64,000 bases of DNA from Acetomicrobium thermoterrenum DSM 13490 (GTDB lineage Bacteria; Synergistota; Synergistia; Synergistales; Acetomicrobiaceae). Numbering within the stretch: position 1 is the first letter of the stretch; every line of letters begins with the position of its first letter. Location: positions 1 to 64,000 of the forward strand of contig NZ_FNPD01000002.1 of NCBI RefSeq assembly GCF_900107215.1, read 5' to 3'. Positions 52,133 to 60,983 of this stretch are shown piece by piece. The notes below the pieces were generated by a model. It made no database searches and was not told the origin of the DNA. It saw only the letters and a program-made list of their open reading frames with translations. The translations under genes and the position numbers were made by a program.

Positions 52133-52654
52133 ATGGACAAACCGCTAATAGGCATAGTGATGGGGTCGGACTCAGATGTAGAGCGCCTGAAGGGCGCTTT
52201 TGACGTATTGAAGGAATTGGAGGTTCCTTTTGAAGTCACGATAGCTTCAGCTCACAGGACTCCAAAGGACGTGGCAAACTACGCTAAAACGGCAAATGAC
52301 CGGGGTATCAAGGTAATTATAGCCGCAGCCGGGCTTTCAGCTGCTTTGCCGGGTGTTTTGGCCGCCCATACGACGCTTCCCGTCATAGGCCTCCCGTTGG
52401 AAGTAGGCCCATTAAAGGGCATGGATGCCCTGCTTGCCATGGCTCAAATGCCTCCGGGAATACCAGTCGCGACCGTGGGGATAGGACAGGCTGTCAATGC
52501 TGCCCTCCTTGCGGTTCAAATTCTTTCCCTTCAAGATTCCTCATGCAGCAAAAAGACCACACAATACCGGGAGAAGGCATCAAAGAAAGTATCAACGGCA
52601 CGAGACACTTTGACCGAGCTTCCTAAAGCTCCTCCAGAGGCATTTTTAGGCTAA
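52133..52654 (+). CDS. purE: 5-(Carboxyamino)imidazole ribonucleotide mutase or AIR carboxylase
   Basis: 173 residues. Sites: GIVMGSDSDVERL, IASAHRTPKDV, and MPPGIPVATVGIGQAVNAAL. The AAHLPG block typical of class I (mutase) enzymes reads GLSAALPGVLAAH, and no purK gene is present here, so it might be a class II enzyme that takes CO2 directly. The last 30 residues are a polar Lys-rich tail beyond the usual end. It stands outside the purC-D operon, under its own promoter, and ends before a strong terminator. AAGGAGG precedes the start. The missing purine genes (purB, purK) are not in the window. Confidence 0.92.
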   Translation: MDKPLIGIVMGSDSDVERLKGAFDVLKELEVPFEVTIASAHRTPKDVANYAKTANDRGIKVIIAAAGLSAALPGVLAAHTTLPVIGLPLEVGPLKGMDALLAMAQMPPGIPVATVGIGQAVNAALLAVQILSLQDSSCSKKTTQYREKASKKVSTARDTLTELPKAPPEAFLG

Positions 52655-52668
52655 GACCTTTATTCAAA

Positions 52669-52706
52669 AACTGGCCTACACCCTCATCGGCGCAGGCCAG
52701 TTTTTT
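52669..52706. terminator. Intrinsic terminator between purE and glyA
   Basis: CTGGCCT (52671-52677) pairs with AGGCCAG (52694-52700), loop of 16 bases, then six T (52701-52706). A run of A before the stem lets it act on both strands for convergent purE and glyA. Confidence 0.85.
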
Positions 52707-52729
52707 CGCCAAATCCTACAAAATATCTT

Positions 52730-54004
52730 TTAAGCCCAAGGATTGCTCAGTTCCGGATAAAGCGGGAAGCGGTGAGCAAGCTCCTTGACCTCGCGGTAAA
52801 CCTTTTCTTTTTCGCTTTCGTTGTCGGGATTGGACAAGGCTCTGTCGATTAGGTCGGCTACGAGCTCCATCTCCTTTTCTTTCATTCCCCTGGTCGTTAA
52901 AGCAGGAGTTCCTATGCGAATGCCGCTTGTCACCATCGGCTTTTCGGGGTCAAAGGGGATCATGTTCTTGTTTACGGTGATGCCCACGCCTTCCAAGACT
53001 TTTTCAGCATCCTTGCCCGTTATATTTTTGCTCCGCAGATCCACAAGTATCATGTGGTTATCCGTGCCTCCCGAGACGAGCCTGAAGCCTCGCTCGCTAA
53101 GGCCCTTAGCCAAAGCCTTTGCGTTGGCAACAATCTGCTTGGCGTACTCCTTGAATTCAGGTTGCATGGCAAGGTGGAAGCATACCGCTTTGGCTGCTAT
53201 CACGTGCATGAAAGGGCCTCCCTGGATACCGGGGAAGACCGTTCGGTCCAGCTGCGCACCGTATTTTTCCTTGCAGAGGATCAAGGCGCCCCGCGGACCG
53301 CGCAGTGTCTTATGGGTAGTCGTGGTCACAAAATCTGCATAAGGCACAGGGCTGGGATGGGCGCCTCCTGCGACAAGCCCGGCTATGTGAGCCATGTCGA
53401 CCATCAAAATCGCGCCCACTTCCCGGGCTATATCGCTGAAACGTTTGAAGTCTATGAAACGCGGATAGGCACTTGCGCCGGCGACAATCACCTTGGGCCT
53501 GTGTTCCTTGGCCAAAGCCTCGACGGCTTCGTAATCTATAGTCTCCGTATCGGGCTTTACTCCATAGGGGACGATCTTATACCATTTGCCCGTAAAGTTC
53601 AAAGGATGCCCGTGCGAAAGGTGACCTCCCTGATCCAGGTTCATGGCAAGGAGCGTATCGCCCGGCTCCATCACCGAAAAATAAACGGCCATGTTGGCCT
53701 GGGTGCCTGAGTGAGGCTGAACGTTTGCATGCTCCGCCCCGAAAAGTTCACACGCCCGCTTTATGGCCAACTCTTCGATGTTCTCCACGTATTCGCAACC
53801 GCCATAGTATTTTTTATGAGGGTATCCTTCTGCATATTTATTGGTAAGTACCGAACCCTGGGCTTGAAGGACCGCCAATGAGACGAAGTTTTCCGAAGCA
53901 ATGAGCTCCAATCCGTCGCGTTGTCTGGATAATTCGCCTTCCATCATCCCGCAAACCGTAGGATCCGCCTGGGATAACGATGAGATCAAGCTCTTTTCTA
54001 TCAT
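52730..54004 (-). CDS. glyA: Serine hydroxymethyltransferase
   Basis: 424 residues from ATG 54004, which has GGAGGAG upstream. PLP enzyme converting serine + tetrahydrofolate to glycine + methylene-tetrahydrofolate. Blocks: [54 protein letters not shown], and [16 protein letters not shown] with the PLP lysine. It supplies glycine and one-carbon units to purine synthesis and fits the purE neighbour. Six extra upstream codons in the frame are ignored. Confidence 0.96.
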   Translation of the reverse strand: MIEKSLISSLSQADPTVCGMMEGELSRQRDGLELIASENFVSLAVLQAQGSVLTNKYAEGYPHKKYYGGCEYVENIEELAIKRACELFGAEHANVQPHSGTQANMAVYFSVMEPGDTLLAMNLDQGGHLSHGHPLNFTGKWYKIVPYGVKPDTETIDYEAVEALAKEHRPKVIVAGASAYPRFIDFKRFSDIAREVGAILMVDMAHIAGLVAGGAHPSPVPYADFVTTTTHKTLRGPRGALILCKEKYGAQLDRTVFPGIQGGPFMHVIAAKAVCFHLAMQPEFKEYAKQIVANAKALAKGLSERGFRLVSGGTDNHMILVDLRSKNITGKDAEKVLEGVGITVNKNMIPFDPEKPMVTSGIRIGTPALTTRGMKEKEMELVADLIDRALSNPDNESEKEKVYREVKELAHRFPLYPELSNPWA

Positions 54005-54240
54005 TTTTCTCCTCCTTGACAAAGGCTTTTGTTCTGCTTTCCCACGAGGACAGCAGTGTGCACTTTACATATTATTTTAGAGCTTCATTCTTTAAGAAGC
54101 AATTCATTATACCTTTCGTTCTACATAATAAAAAACTTATGACTATGACTTGCCTAAAAATCAGCCCCCGCTCTCCAACAAAAAAAGGTAAAATCGATCA
54201 CGCAAGGGTTATAAGGATTATATCGGGGAGGAAAAGAATA

Positions 54241-54906
54241 ATGACAAAAGACGAATTTGCAAAATATATCGATCATACGAATTTAAGTCCTAAGGCTGCG
54301 CGTTCGGATATAAAAACTTTATGCGAGGATGCCCTTCGATACAACTTTGCCGCCGTTTGCGTAAATCCCTGTAGAGTGGGCTTAGCAGCATCGTTTCTTG
54401 AAGGTTCTAGCGTAAAAGTCGCTTCCGTTGTGGGTTTTCCTTTGGGAGCAACCTTCACTGAGGCCAAAGCACTTGAAACTAAACATGCCCTAAGAAGCGG
54501 CGCATCCGAGATAGATATGGTCATAAATATCGGAGCCCTGAAGGATGGGGATGACAAATTTGTCATAAAAGACATCTCCGCCGTAGTAAAAGCCGCTGAC
54601 GGCGCTACGGTAAAGGTTATACTTGAGTGCTGTTATCTGACGGATGAAGAGAAAGCGAGAGGCTGCCGGCTGTCGGTCAAAGCGGGAGCAAATTTCGTCA
54701 AAACCTCTACAGGATTTGGAAGCGGCGGAGCAACGATAGAAGACGTGAAGATCCTTCGCGAAAATGTACCAGCAAACATAGGGGTTAAAGCCGCCGGAGG
54801 AATTCGCGATTTTAAAACCGCTTACGCTTTTATAAAAGTTGGTGCAACCAGGATAGGAACGAGCAGCGGGCCTCAAATAATGTCCTCTTTTGATCCTTTG
54901 GTTTAA
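54241..54906 (+). CDS. deoC: Deoxyribose-phosphate aldolase
   Basis: 221 residues. ATG 54241 follows GGGGAGGAAAAG; the frame is open upstream to 53980 but that part overlaps glyA and has no site. Class I aldolase: Schiff-base Lys154 in NFVKTSTGFGSGG, Lys183 in VKAAGGIRD, and Asp92 in EIDMVINIGALKDGD. It splits deoxyribose 5-phosphate to acetaldehyde and glyceraldehyde 3-phosphate, which allows use of nucleoside sugars next to the purine-breakdown genes. Confidence 0.95.
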   Translation: MTKDEFAKYIDHTNLSPKAARSDIKTLCEDALRYNFAAVCVNPCRVGLAASFLEGSSVKVASVVGFPLGATFTEAKALETKHALRSGASEIDMVINIGALKDGDDKFVIKDISAVVKAADGATVKVILECCYLTDEEKARGCRLSVKAGANFVKTSTGFGSGGATIEDVKILRENVPANIGVKAAGGIRDFKTAYAFIKVGATRIGTSSGPQIMSSFDPLV

Positions 54907-54957
54907 GAATTGCCGGTTACAGTCGCCATTTAAAAGATGCCTGTAACCGGCAATTCT
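54906..54957. terminator. Long hairpin between deoC and the alanine symporter
   Basis: AGAATTGCCGGTTACAG (54906-54922) pairs perfectly with 54941-54957: 17 base pairs, 18-base loop. No clear T run on either side, so termination is likely but not certain. It is placed between convergent genes. Confidence 0.65.
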
Positions 54958-54989
54958 AAGTTAAAACTTGGTGCTTTTGTTAATATAAG

Positions 54990-56378
54990 CTACTCTTTTC
55001 TGGCATAAACGGGCTCCCGCTCTGGATTCAACCTCAATTGATTTTCGTAATCCCTGAAAACTTTGACGACTATTCCCGAGAGACAAATGATACCAACGAG
55101 GTTGAGCAGGGCCATCAAACCGTTGAAGAAATCGGCCAATTCCCATACCAGAGGCACGGAGCTAACAGCTCCAAATATTATCATTCCCAAAACCCCGAGC
55201 CTGTAAATTAAAAGCATGATATTGCTGCCGGACCCGGAAAACAAATACATCAGATTGCTTTCTCCGTAGTAGTAATTTCCCAATATCGATGTCCAGGCAA
55301 AAAACATAAGAGCTATACTAATGAAGTAGGGACCCCATGAGCCCACGACCGTCTGCATGGAAGTTTGGGTCAGCTCAACACCAGTAAGCCCGCTGGAAAG
55401 CTGTCCTGAGAGCAGAATGAACATTGTAGTGGCCGAACATACTATTACAGTATCGACGAAAACACCGAACATGGCGATAAAGCCTTGGCGCGCAGGATGT
55501 TTCACCTCGGCTGTAGCATGGGCATTCGGAGTGGAACCCATGCCTGCTTCGTTAGAGAAAAGCCCCCTCGCCACTCCATATCTTAAAGCCTGTGCCACGG
55601 TATGTCCCATTATGCCGCCGGCGACCTGCCTCACCCCAAAAGCGCTCTTGAAGATGAGAGAAATAATGGCAGGTATTTCCGTAATATTCATTATCATGGT
55701 AACCAAGGCAATGGCTATATACATAATTGCCATAAAGGGAACCACAATTTCTGCCACCTTCGCTATCCTTCTCAGGCCCCCAAAAATTACCACTCCGGTT
55801 ATTATTGCCACGACTATCCCAAGGTAAAGTTCGATGTTTGCTGCTGAAGATTCCTTCAGAAAAGCACCTCTTACTCCTGCAACGATCGAGTTACACTGCA
55901 CCGCATTGAATACGAAGGGCATGGCCAGGATGATGCTTATGGCAAAAAGGACGCCCATCCACCTTTGCCCAAGGCCCTTTTCCAAGTAATAGGCCGGTCC
56001 GCCACGATATGTACCGTCTGCGTTTTTGACCCTGAAAAGCTGGGCCAGGATGGCTTCGGCAGAAATTGTAGCCATGCCTACCAAAGCCGTAATCCACATC
56101 CAAAAGACAGCTCCGGGCCCTCCTGAGACCAAGGCAGTCGCAACTCCGGCGATGTTACCCGTACCCACTTGCGCTGCCAAACCAGTGCAGAGGGCCTGAA
56201 AGGAAGAAATGCCCTTCTCCTCCGCTTTTCTGCTTCCCAACAACACCTTAAACACATGTCCTATATGGCGTATTTGAGGGAAGCCCAGGCGAACCGTGTA
56301 GAAAACGCCCGTTCCTATCAATAGCCATATCATCAAACTACCCCATAAAATTCCATTCGCCGCCTTTACAAGCTCCAT
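54990..56378 (-). CDS. Alanine/glycine:sodium symporter (AGCS family)
   Basis: 462 residues from ATG 56378, about 10-11 membrane segments. Family blocks: FQALCTGLAAQVGTGNIAGV, GGPGAVFWMWITALVGMATI, GGPAYYLEKGLGQRWMGVLF, and GLFSNEAGMGSTPNAHATAE. It imports alanine or glycine with sodium. The start is uncertain: the frame is open from GTG 56393, and GGAGG lies too close to that GTG but somewhat far from 56378; TTG 56384 is also possible. It is the only gene of its unit and divergent from the radical SAM gene. Confidence 0.92.
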   Translation of the reverse strand: MELVKAANGILWGSLMIWLLIGTGVFYTVRLGFPQIRHIGHVFKVLLGSRKAEEKGISSFQALCTGLAAQVGTGNIAGVATALVSGGPGAVFWMWITALVGMATISAEAILAQLFRVKNADGTYRGGPAYYLEKGLGQRWMGVLFAISIILAMPFVFNAVQCNSIVAGVRGAFLKESSAANIELYLGIVVAIITGVVIFGGLRRIAKVAEIVVPFMAIMYIAIALVTMIMNITEIPAIISLIFKSAFGVRQVAGGIMGHTVAQALRYGVARGLFSNEAGMGSTPNAHATAEVKHPARQGFIAMFGVFVDTVIVCSATTMFILLSGQLSSGLTGVELTQTSMQTVVGSWGPYFISIALMFFAWTSILGNYYYGESNLMYLFSGSGSNIMLLIYRLGVLGMIIFGAVSSVPLVWELADFFNGLMALLNLVGIICLSGIVVKVFRDYENQLRLNPEREPVYARKE

Positions 56379-56561
56379 CAACAAAGCCAACACCTCCGAA
56401 CTATAGGATAAATGACATAAACGCCGCTTTTTTATTTTAACTACTACGAAAATTTGAGCAACTTTTTGACTGTATACGACAACTTAAGCAGGCGAGATCG
56501 AGCTCTTATTTTTAGAATGGATCTCTTGCAGTAAATTAAAATAGGTTGAGGCACGATCTGA

Positions 56562-56567
56562 TATACT
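56562..56567 (+). promoter_or_regulatory. -10 box directly before the radical SAM gene
   Basis: TATACT with TG two bases upstream (TGATATACT), the same extended -10 as at 47641 and 52025. The ATG begins seven bases after its end, so the transcript would be nearly or fully leaderless; no ribosome site is seen. Confidence 0.5.
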
Positions 56568-56573
56568 ATTTAT

Positions 56574-57899
56574 ATGGGTGACTTCACTGCATTTATAAAA
56601 GGGCTGGAAAATAAGAAGGTGCTGGGTATAAACCCTCCTGTCTTCGATTTTGCCTTTTTCGACTTCTGGGCAAAACCACTGGGGTTGTTATACATTCTGG
56701 AATACCTTCGTCGCAGGGGCAATACCGTAAATTTGATCGACTGTATTTACGAAGGAAGGGATAAGCCTAAGTCATACGGACGCTACAAACCCAAAAGAAG
56801 GGAAATAGGAAAACCCCTACCCTACAAGGCCATCCCCCGCCGGTTTTATCACTTTGGAATGACGAAAGAAGAGCTGGAGGAAAGGCTTTCCGCGATAGAG
56901 CCTCCCGATATTATCCTCATGACCTCCGGCATGACCTATTGGTATCTTGGCGTAAAATGGTGTATAGAAATCGTAAAAGGCATTTTCCCCGATGTACCTT
57001 TGCTGTTGGGTGGCATATACGCCCAACTATGTCCCGATCATGCACAAGGTCTTGGCGCAGACGGAGTCCAAACGACGCCGCTCGGCGTGCCCTTCTTCCG
57101 TCCTGCATTGGATTTGTACGATGCTCCAGAGTACGGGATTACGATTACCTCCATCGGCTGTCCTTTAAACTGCAAATATTGCGCCTCAAAAAGGCTTTGG
57201 CCAAAATACAGGAAGCGCAACGTTGACGAAGTTATTGACGATATATCCTTTCAGGCCGGCATGCGATCCGTTGGAGATATCGCCTTTTACGACGACGCGC
57301 TCTTACTAGACAAGGAAAGACACTTCTACCCCCTATGCGATGAACTCAAAAAAAGGCATGGCCACCTGCGTTACCACACCCCAAACGGATTGCACGTGAG
57401 GGAAATTGACGAAGCTTGTGCCCGTTATCTGTACGAAACAGGCTTTAAAACTATACGGCTAAGCCTTGAAAGCACCGACCCTTCAATACAAAAAGCGGGC
57501 TCCGACAAGGTTCATGATAATCAATATATAAGGGCCGTAGGAAACCTGCTTAAGGCAGGTTACACCCACGAGGACATAGAAACCTATATTCTGGTGGGCC
57601 TTCCAGGACAGAAATACGAGACTGTAGAGAGGGCAATCCATTTTGTAAAATCCCTGGGTGCGACAGTCAAACTAGCGGAATACTCTCCCATACCCGGAAC
57701 GCCCATGTTCGACGAATGTGCTAAGATTTTTCCTCTACTGAAAGAAGACCCTCTATACCAGAACAACACCGCCTATTGCGGGTATATGACACCCGATTTA
57801 ACACAAATAAATCTGCAAAGGTTAAAAAATCTGGCCAAGAATAAAATAAGGGACGGGGTGAAGGCTTCCATTAGACGCGACGACCCGCCCCTGACTTAA
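56574..57899 (+). CDS. B12-binding-type radical SAM protein, unknown substrate
   Basis: 441 residues. Residues 15-170 look like the cobalamin-binding-type domain of such proteins (VLGINPPVFDFAFFDFWAKP, GLLYILEYLRRRGNTVNLID, DIILMTSGMTYWYLGVKWCI) but without a clear DxHxxG site. The radical SAM core begins at about 188 with SIGCPLNCKYCASKR (C-x3-C-x2-C), followed by IAFYDDALLLDK and KTIRLSLESTDP. The last 60 residues form a helical tail. The reaction is unknown; the family includes methyltransferases and ring-forming enzymes. It is flanked by AGCS and argG and not obviously linked to them. Confidence 0.85.
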   Translation: MGDFTAFIKGLENKKVLGINPPVFDFAFFDFWAKPLGLLYILEYLRRRGNTVNLIDCIYEGRDKPKSYGRYKPKRREIGKPLPYKAIPRRFYHFGMTKEELEERLSAIEPPDIILMTSGMTYWYLGVKWCIEIVKGIFPDVPLLLGGIYAQLCPDHAQGLGADGVQTTPLGVPFFRPALDLYDAPEYGITITSIGCPLNCKYCASKRLWPKYRKRNVDEVIDDISFQAGMRSVGDIAFYDDALLLDKERHFYPLCDELKKRHGHLRYHTPNGLHVREIDEACARYLYETGFKTIRLSLESTDPSIQKAGSDKVHDNQYIRAVGNLLKAGYTHEDIETYILVGLPGQKYETVERAIHFVKSLGATVKLAEYSPIPGTPMFDECAKIFPLLKEDPLYQNNTAYCGYMTPDLTQINLQRLKNLAKNKIRDGVKASIRRDDPPLT

Positions 57900-57906
57900 A
57901 ATCTTT

Positions 57907-59166
57907 CTAGCCTTTTTGGTTTGAGCTTATAGGCTCTTTTTCTGAAGAGGCCTCACATTGGTATGCGGGCTTTTTTGACCCATGGACCTGTTTCCACGTC
58001 ACAACGGGCAACCCCCAAATGTTTATGAAGCCTACAGCAGCAGAGTGATCGAAGCTATCTCCCGTCGAATAGGTGGCTAGATCGTCAACGTAGAGAGAAT
58101 TGGGGGATTTAAGGCCAACTACCGTGCTTTGCCCCTTATACAACCTAACCCTTACGACTCCATTGACGACCTTTTGCGCCTGATTGAAGAAGGCGTCTAA
58201 CGCATCCTTTAGGGGAGAAAACCAATAGCCCACGTAAGCCAGCTCGGCGTATTTCAATTCCAGGTCAGCCTTAGCAGCTATTACATCCTTCGCCAGGGTC
58301 ATCTTCTCCAATGCCTTTTTGGCCTGAAGCAACACGACAGGCGCCGGACATTCATACACTTCCCTGCTCTTAAATCCCACAAGCCTGTCTTCGATCATAT
58401 CTATTCGTCCCACTCCATGTTTACCGGCTATCTCGTTCAGCTTAGCGATCAGAGCAACGCCGTCCATCTCCTCGCCGTTCAGGGCCACAGGCAGGCCTTC
58501 TTTGAAGGTTATCTCCACGTATTCCACTTCATCAGGAGCATCCCAGGGATCCGCTGTGAGCTTAAAGGCATCGGACGGCGGTTCTGTCCAGGGATCCTCA
58601 AGAGGACCGCATTCGATGGAACGTCCCCATAAGTTCTCGTCAATGCTGTAGGGGCTTTTCTTTGTGACGGGAACGGGGATTCCATGTTCTTTGGCGTAAT
58701 CTATCTCGTCATCCCGGGAGAAGTGCCAATCCCTTACGGGTGCCAAGACCTTCAAATCCGGCTTTAATGCCCTGGTACAAACTTCTATGCGGACCTGGTC
58801 TTGACCCTTTCCCGTGCAACCGTGTGCAACGGCGACAGCTCCCTCGATCTCAGCGATTTTTGCCAAATACTTGGATATCAGAGGCCTAGAAAGCGCTGAC
58901 GTCAAGGGATACGTTCCCTGATACATGGCGTTAGCCTTCAGAGCAGGCCACACGAAATCCTGGACAAACTCCTCCTTGAGATCCATAACATAGGCATTAC
59001 AAGCACCGGTCAGAAGAGCCCTCTCCTTGCAGGCCTCCAAATCGACTACCTGTCCGACGTCTGCAGTAAAGGTTACGACATCATATCCTTGATCCATGAG
59101 CCACTTTATAGCGACTGAAGTATCGAGCCCTCCACTATAAGCTAAAACCACTTTACCTTTATACAT
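57907..59166 (-). CDS. argG: Argininosuccinate synthase
   Basis: 419 residues. It joins citrulline and aspartate with ATP. Blocks: KVVLAYSGGLDTSVAIKWLM (ATP loop), YPLTSALSRPLISKYL, HGCTGKGQDQVRIE, and SPYSIDENLWGRSIECGPLE. The C-terminal tail (about 20 residues after KPAYQCEASSEK) is unconserved. AGGAGGAATTG lies ahead of the start, and a T-box leader of about 360 bases lies further upstream. Only argG of the arginine pathway is here. It is convergent with the radical SAM gene, seven bases apart. Confidence 0.97.
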   Translation of the reverse strand: MYKGKVVLAYSGGLDTSVAIKWLMDQGYDVVTFTADVGQVVDLEACKERALLTGACNAYVMDLKEEFVQDFVWPALKANAMYQGTYPLTSALSRPLISKYLAKIAEIEGAVAVAHGCTGKGQDQVRIEVCTRALKPDLKVLAPVRDWHFSRDDEIDYAKEHGIPVPVTKKSPYSIDENLWGRSIECGPLEDPWTEPPSDAFKLTADPWDAPDEVEYVEITFKEGLPVALNGEEMDGVALIAKLNEIAGKHGVGRIDMIEDRLVGFKSREVYECPAPVVLLQAKKALEKMTLAKDVIAAKADLELKYAELAYVGYWFSPLKDALDAFFNQAQKVVNGVVRVRLYKGQSTVVGLKSPNSLYVDDLATYSTGDSFDHSAAVGFINIWGLPVVTWKQVHGSKKPAYQCEASSEKEPISSNQKG

Positions 59167-59194
59167 TACAATTCCTCCTTTAATTAAATATATT

Positions 59195-59560
59195 CATAAA
59201 TAAAAAAGGCCCGTCCCACTTAAGGGACGAGCCTTTAATTGCCCGCGGTGCCACCCTTTTTGGCTAGGACCTTTAGGTCCTGCCCTCTTGCCGGCCTTTT
59301 GTCGGAGGCCACCCGAGTTCCTACTTGGTTTTAACCTTTCTTCGGAACTGGCTCGGGGACTCTCTTCGATCCGGCTTCACTCGAGGAACGCTCTCAGCTT
59401 ATGCATCCCCTCTCTGTCGACGAGCACAGACCTACTCTTCCCCTCATCGCCCTAATATCGGACAACTGAGCGGAACAAGGTCTTATACGTCTAGCTCGTC
59501 TTATTCGAAGAGATGCCAACATCAATACTCCACGCTCCTTAGTGAACTTTAGGTTAGTTA
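59195..59560 (-). promoter_or_regulatory. T-box riboswitch controlling argG
   Basis: The minus strand carries the T-box core AGGGTGGCACCGCGG (59257-59243), followed by the terminator stem AAAGGCTCGTCCC / GGGACGGGCCTTT (59236-59205) with a T run. Upstream are the stem I marks: a GATGAGGGGAAGAGTA segment (5' specifier-loop side), AGAGAG, and a GAGTCCCC closing strand at about 59359. The specifier may be CGA (Arg) in the GATCGAAGAGAG segment, which would suit argG, but I could only place it by eye. T-box RNAs bind uncharged tRNA and prevent termination. Confidence 0.9.
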
Positions 59561-59567
59561 ACCAAAT

Positions 59568-59584
59568 ATTATAAGATTTGTCAA
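59568..59584 (-). promoter_or_regulatory. Probable argG T-box promoter
   Basis: TTGACA on the minus strand (59584-59579) and TATAAT (59573-59568) are both present but only five bases apart, so they belong to two alternatives: TTGACA with a weak TTAACT 17 bases downstream, or TATAAT with TTGAGG 15 bases upstream. The T-box leader follows directly. Confidence 0.45.
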
Positions 59585-59600
59585 TAGTCCTCAACTTAAT

Positions 59601-60935
59601 TTACAAAGATTTTATCAACCCTTCTTTCATAAGAAGTTTCGTCGTCTCCTGGGCTGCCTTTATCCTTTCTTCCGCCATCTTGACCAGATCGTCTCTGGAC
59701 GCGGTGAGTTTCGCCACTCCCTGTTCGATTGCCTTGACACCCACCGACGCAGCGACCTCGGGGTATACCCACGTCTGATCCATCGTCGGGATCAAGTATT
59801 CCTCGCTCATTCCTATCTTCTCGGCGCATTCCGACAGGGTTTTTGCTGCAGCGATGCACATTTCGTCCGTTATGACCGATGCCCTGACGTCAAGCGTTCC
59901 TCTGAAAACCGCAGGAAAGATTAAAGAATTATTTATCTGGTTGGGAAAATCCGACCTTCCCGTAGCCACTATCCTGGCCCCTGCTTCCTTGGCCTCCCAC
60001 GGCCATATCTCCGGCACAGGATTGGCACAGGCAAAGAGCATAGCATCTTTTGCCATTTTGGCCACCCATTCTTTTTTCACGACGTCCGGGCCTGGTTTTG
60101 TATAGCAAAAGACAGCATCGGCGCCTTCGAAGACCTTCTCCGGTCCGCCGCTTATCCCCTGAGGGTTGGTTAATTGGGCGAGATGGCGTTTAACATCGTA
60201 TTTTACGTCCTCGAGGTCCCTTCTGTCAGGGTGAAGCACTCCCCTGCTATCCGCTATCAGTATGTTTTTGGGGTCGACCCCTGCACTTATGAGAATTCTT
60301 ATCGTGGCCACGTTTGCAGCTCCGCAACCGAAAAAACCTACTTTTATATCTTCGATTCTCTTCCCCGTTATCTTAAGTCCGCTGTACAAGCCAGCGAGGT
60401 TAACGGCAGCCGTTCCCTGCTGATCGTCGTGCCATACGGGTATCTTGCAATCCTTTCTCAGTTCATCGAGTATGTAAAAGCACTTTGGCTGAGCTATATC
60501 TTCAAGGTTTATTCCTCCGAAGGCAGGAGTTAAATTCTTGACCGTCTCGATGAATTTGTCGGGGTCCTTCGTATCAAGGCAGATGGCCACGGCGTCCACG
60601 CCGCCAAGGTACTTAAAGAGCATGCACTTTCCTTCCATGACGGGCAACCCCGCTTCCGGTCCTATATCACCCAGGCCCAATACTCGCGTTCCGTCTGTAA
60701 CGACGGCTATTGTATTCCCTTTATTGGTAAACTCATAAGCCAAATCAGGGTTTTTCTTTATCTCCTTGCAGGGCTCCGCTACGCCGGGAGTATACCATAT
60801 TGCGAAATCGGAGACATCTCTGATGCAGCACTTTGGTACGGTCTGCATCTTTCCTTGATAATATCGATGTAGCTTAACAGCTTCCTCTGCAGGCTTTTGG
60901 GCCCTTTTCAACATTTCATCCTTAGTTAAATCCAT
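59601..60935 (-). CDS. Malic enzyme (NAD(P)-dependent, short bacterial form)
   Basis: 444 residues. Oxidative decarboxylation of malate to pyruvate. Blocks: FAIWYTPGVAEPCKEIKKNP, VTDGTRVLGLGDIGPEAGLP with VMEGKCMLFKYLGGVDAVAI, WHDDQQGTAAVNLAGL (metal and catalytic Asp), VGFFGCGAANVATIRI (NAD fold) and FACANPVPEIWPWEA. ATG 60935 has AGGTGA in good position; GTG 60944 would add three residues. It follows a LarA-like gene and TTT transporter genes on the same strand, suggesting a C4-acid uptake and use unit. Confidence 0.94.
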   Translation of the reverse strand: MDLTKDEMLKRAQKPAEEAVKLHRYYQGKMQTVPKCCIRDVSDFAIWYTPGVAEPCKEIKKNPDLAYEFTNKGNTIAVVTDGTRVLGLGDIGPEAGLPVMEGKCMLFKYLGGVDAVAICLDTKDPDKFIETVKNLTPAFGGINLEDIAQPKCFYILDELRKDCKIPVWHDDQQGTAAVNLAGLYSGLKITGKRIEDIKVGFFGCGAANVATIRILISAGVDPKNILIADSRGVLHPDRRDLEDVKYDVKRHLAQLTNPQGISGGPEKVFEGADAVFCYTKPGPDVVKKEWVAKMAKDAMLFACANPVPEIWPWEAKEAGARIVATGRSDFPNQINNSLIFPAVFRGTLDVRASVITDEMCIAAAKTLSECAEKIGMSEEYLIPTMDQTWVYPEVAASVGVKAIEQGVAKLTASRDDLVKMAEERIKAAQETTKLLMKEGLIKSL

Positions 60936-60983
60936 TAACTTCACCTCACAACCTTTGCGACTTTTTGTTTTGTATGTAAAAAA

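Noticed and set aside
53980-54240. Extended N-terminus of deoC
   Set aside because: The family begins near ATG 54241, which has a good ribosome site; the extension overlaps glyA and is low-complexity.
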